This document shows, one piece after another, positions 7,199 to 9,313 of a stretch of DNA of 9,313 nucleotides. A program made the translations under genes and the position numbers. Each line of letters starts with the position of its first letter. Position 1 is the first letter of the stretch. The stretch is from an uncultured Alphaproteobacteria bacterium. Its GTDB lineage: Bacteria > Pseudomonadota > Alphaproteobacteria > Caulobacterales > Aquidulcibacteraceae. Location of the stretch: assembly GCA_937967725.1 (NCBI GenBank), contig CALBSY010000527.1, positions 1 to 9,313 on the forward strand. The letters run 5' to 3'. The notes below the pieces were generated by a model, which had not been told where the DNA came from, made no database searches, and worked only from the letters and a program-made list of their open reading frames with translations.

Positions 7199-7204
7199 GC
7201 CCGC

Positions 7205-8461
7205 TCACGCGTTTTCATCGAACAATGAACGGCGCGCAGCGGCGGGGCCGTCGCGTGCAAGATCGGGGGCTTGCTGAATCCATTTTTGTTCGTCGCTGCG
7301 GCCGCGCAAGCGAAGATAGTTGTCCACCCATGCCACATGATCCGGCGACCAGGCGGCGATCTGATCGAAGTGAAAAACGCCGAGCGAATAGAGCGTCGAT
7401 TGCTGCTGCAGACTGACGCCGTCGATCAGCGTGAAATCGTCTGGCGCGCCGTTGCGAGCGGCGGGCAAGAGCGGAGGTTTGGCGCCGCGCCGCGGCGATG
7501 CCGGCGGCGGCGCTTCTTCGGCATCGCTCTCGACAGTCTGTGCGGTGCGCGTTGCTTCAGCATGAGGCGCTCGTTGCTCCAGGTGCCGCACGCGCGCTTC
7601 GAGATAACGCGCGCGCCACTTCCAGCGATCTGGATCGGGCGCGGCGGCCGCTTGGACGGTCGGTGCTGCAATCGGTTGGGCGGATTTCTGTAAGTGTGCG
7701 ACGCGGCGTTCAAGATAGAGTAGGCGCCAACGCAACAGCTTGTCCACGTCGGCATTAGCGGCGAACGGCGGCTCCTCCTCGCTCGCGCTCTCGATCGCAG
7801 AGGCGGAAGCCGCCGCGCGCAGTTCAGACGCCAGATGCTCTGCGCGCGCCTCGGCCTCGCGCGCGCGCCAATCTAGGGCATCCAGTGCGGCTTTCGGCGC
7901 GGCCTGTGGCGGTTCGTGCGCTTGTGATGTGCGCGCTGAGCTTTCTAAATACCGCACGCGCTGCTCGAAATAGCGCAAACGCCACATCTGCAACTCGCCA
8001 TTTTCTTCCGGCGCGTCTTCGATCTCGGCAGTCTCCGCGTCCCATGTCCGGGCGTGCGCCATTTCTTGCTCAGCCGCGAAGGCGCGCAGTTGCCGCAACT
8101 CGTTGGCGTCAGCGTCGCCGCGTTCGAGTCTGCGCTGGAGCTCGGCAACTTCGCTGGCGGCATCATCCGCGCGCGAGCGCGCTCCCTCCAGCGCCTGTTC
8201 TAATTCGCGGATGCGGCCATCCCGAATATCCAGCATGCGTTGTACGGCGTCATCGCCGCGCGCGCGGTCAGCTTCGTCGTTGGCGGCGCCAGCTTCGCCC
8301 GAGGCCATAGCGATCAAGTCGCGCAGCAGATTGTCCCGCTCGCGCCGCACTGCGCGCTCGGCAGGCGCGGCTCGTTGCGCTTTGAAGGCCCAGCCCGCCA
8401 ACGCTGCAAAGCCGATTGTCAGCAGCAACCACAGCGCCAGTTGTCCGATCAGATAGATCAT
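7205..8461 (-). CDS. Membrane-anchored coiled-coil protein with W-R-x-x-Y-L-E repeats and C-terminal helix-hairpin-helix domain
   Basis: This 418-aa protein has one N-terminal transmembrane helix (residues 2-26) followed by basic residues, so the body is probably cytoplasmic. Residues 35-135 are charged and heptad-like (coiled coil). A 14-residue motif of form W-R-x-x-Y-L-E-x-R-V-x-H-L-E occurs at 160-173, 245-258 and 282-295, with a worn copy at 198-211, separated by Ala/Pro/Glu-rich linkers. Residues 341-401 form a helix-hairpin-helix-type domain (TLIDGVSLQQQ, then LGVFHFDQIAAW), like the C-terminal extension found on alphaproteobacterial NuoE and some ribosomal L21-type proteins. The ATG at 8461 overlaps the OmpA stop as ATGA; the reading frame upstream of it is only the antisense shadow of that gene. 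Molecular function is unknown. It is probably a membrane scaffold working with the OmpA-like protein. Confidence 0.85.
   Translation of the reverse strand: MIYLIGQLALWLLLTIGFAALAGWAFKAQRAAPAERAVRRERDNLLRDLIAMASGEAGAANDEADRARGDDAVQRMLDIRDGRIRELEQALEGARSRADDAASEVAELQRRLERGDADANELRQLRAFAAEQEMAHARTWDAETAEIEDAPEENGELQMWRLRYFEQRVRYLESSARTSQAHEPPQAAPKAALDALDWRAREAEARAEHLASELRAAASASAIESASEEEPPFAANADVDKLLRWRLLYLERRVAHLQKSAQPIAAPTVQAAAAPDPDRWKWRARYLEARVRHLEQRAPHAEATRTAQTVESDAEEAPPPASPRRGAKPPLLPAARNGAPDDFTLIDGVSLQQQSTLYSLGVFHFDQIAAWSPDHVAWVDNYLRLRGRSDEQKWIQQAPDLARDGPAAARRSLFDENA
7577..7984 (-). repeat. Region of four 14-residue W-R-x-x-Y-L-E protein repeats
   Basis: The copies lie at 7943-7984, 7829-7870 (degenerate), 7688-7729 and 7577-7618, starting 114, 141 and 111 bp apart. 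Three keep Trp-Arg at the start, Tyr at position 5, Glu at 7, Arg-Val at 9-10 and Leu at 13. The DNA has diverged, so the repeat is conserved at protein level. This suggests old duplication under selection for the peptide. Confidence 0.7.
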
Positions 8462-9313
8462 GCGCCGCTCACATAAAACTCGATGCGCCGGTTGGCTGCC
8501 TGACCCGCCTCGCTTGCGTTGTTGGCGCGCGGACGATCCGGTCCGTAGCCGCGCGCCGACAGCCGCGAGCGCGCCACGCCCTGACCGGCGAGATACGATG
8601 CGACAGCATCCGCGCGGCGGCGCGAGAGTTCCATATTTAGTTCGCGGCCGCCCTGATTGTCGGTGTGTCCCGCAACTTCGATGGCGAAACGGTCGCAGCG
8701 GAGCGCCACGGACGCCAATGCATCGAGCACCGATCGGCTGGATGGATCGATCGCCGCCGAACCGGATGCGAAGTTGATGATATTGCGCTCCATCACGCGC
8801 TCGAACGCATTTTCGCACGTTTCTGCATCGCCGCTGGCGAGGTTGAGACCCTGCCGTTCGGGATGTTCGGTATCGAGGCCGTCGATTGTCACCGCCAAGC
8901 GCGAACGGAACGGCGCCGGCGGATCGGCAAACCGTTGGCGCAAAGCCTCCACCGCCTCCTGCCCGCCATCGCCAATGAACGCGATATGGCTATCGACGAA
9001 GCGCGCCTCGCCGGAATTGAGGCGCGCCAGTAGACGTACGGCCTCACGGGCAAGGTCGGTGAACTCCGAGGATGGCGCCCCGCCCGCGACATGCATGTCA
9101 TCGACAGCCTCGGCGGTGGGAAAGGCCTCGCTCGCGGCGGCCGCCAAGGCAGCGCGAGACGCGTCGCTGGGAACGGCGCCAGAAAGGACGATGCGCGACG
9201 TCTCACGTCGCGCGCTCCACGTATACGGCCGTTCGAAAGCGCCAACGCTGACGCCGGAAACATCGACGCTGGTGACGCCCCCGGCCCACGCCCCGCCGCC
9301 GCCGGCAGAGGTA
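8458..9313 (-). CDS. OmpA-family peptidoglycan-binding protein with BON-like N-terminal region (5' end outside window)
   Basis: 284 residues are visible; the frame stays open to the right edge, so the start is missing. I translated past the TTG at 9147, where an apparent start would otherwise be placed. The visible N-terminal part has a Gly-rich stretch, then a BON-like unit (YTWSARRETSRIVLSGAVPS, visible residues 30-49) ending VDDMHVAGGAP. A second such unit (FVDSHIAFIGDG ... RLAVTIDG) follows. The C-terminal OmpA domain (about 170-284) has FASGSAAID, GHTDNQGGRELN and LSRRRADAV. The Asp of HTDN (218) and an Arg of SRRRA match the OmpA residues that bind diaminopimelate in peptidoglycan. The domain therefore acts in the periplasm, with the protein held by an upstream anchor that is not visible. 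It is coupled by ATGA to the coiled-coil gene, so the two probably act together in the envelope. Confidence 0.92.
   Translation of the reverse strand, partial: TSAGGGGAWAGGVTSVDVSGVSVGAFERPYTWSARRETSRIVLSGAVPSDASRAALAAAASEAFPTAEAVDDMHVAGGAPSSEFTDLAREAVRLLARLNSGEARFVDSHIAFIGDGGQEAVEALRQRFADPPAPFRSRLAVTIDGLDTEHPERQGLNLASGDAETCENAFERVMERNIINFASGSAAIDPSSRSVLDALASVALRCDRFAIEVAGHTDNQGGRELNMELSRRRADAVASYLAGQGVARSRLSARGYGPDRPRANNASEAGQAANRRIEFYVSGA

Noticed and set aside
8462..8818. N-terminal extension of the coiled-coil gene
   Set aside because: This region is the OmpA coding sequence read in another frame. The ATG at 8461 is followed at once by a clear membrane anchor.
9145..9147. TTG as the start of the OmpA-family gene
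   Set aside because: The frame stays open to the right edge and the upstream residues encode the first strand of a BON-like unit, so the gene is 5'-truncated by the window.

Overview
The window is GC-rich chromosomal DNA that looks alphaproteobacterial, most like a Caulobacterales/Hyphomonadaceae-type genome. The lineage is inferred from base composition, the style of the OmpA/BON-like and NuoE-type hairpin proteins, and a phage-style small-gene cassette. No taxonomic marker gene is present. Coding density is very high: the longest stretch without a gene is about 140 bp. No tRNA, rRNA, CRISPR array or insertion sequence was seen.

Layout from left to right. (1) The first 66 codons of glycerol kinase (glpK) lie on the minus strand and run off the left edge. 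Its leader carries a perfect 12-bp inverted repeat. (2) A compact minus-strand set of three small genes (71-aa holin-like, 151-aa exported, 105-aa membrane/helical) resembles a prophage lysis-type accessory module, but no endolysin or structural gene is visible. (3) A nitronate monooxygenase-family flavoprotein gene lies on the minus strand and is divergent from (4) a plus-strand operon. That operon is mutA (small, degenerate subunit of methylmalonyl-CoA mutase), a 154-aa membrane protein of unknown function, then mutB (catalytic subunit). Both junctions are ATGA stop/start overlaps. (5) A 60-aa plus-strand ORF with a strong ribosome binding site follows. It converges, with only 6 bp between, on (6) a minus-strand pair: an OmpA-family protein with a BON-like N-terminal region (5' end beyond the right edge), translationally coupled to a 418-aa membrane-anchored protein. 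The latter has coiled coils, a repeated W-R-x-x-Y-L-E motif and a C-terminal helix-hairpin-helix domain.

How the genes work together. MutA and MutB should form the heterodimeric B12-dependent mutase that converts (R)-methylmalonyl-CoA to succinyl-CoA, the last step of propionyl-CoA use. The membrane protein is locked into the same transcript and probably the same translational unit, but it has no known role in the pathway. The OmpA-like protein and its coiled-coil partner probably act together in the cell envelope. The least explained items are the membrane gene inside mutAB, the repeat-bearing coiled-coil protein, the phage-like mini-cassette, and the structured leader of glpK.
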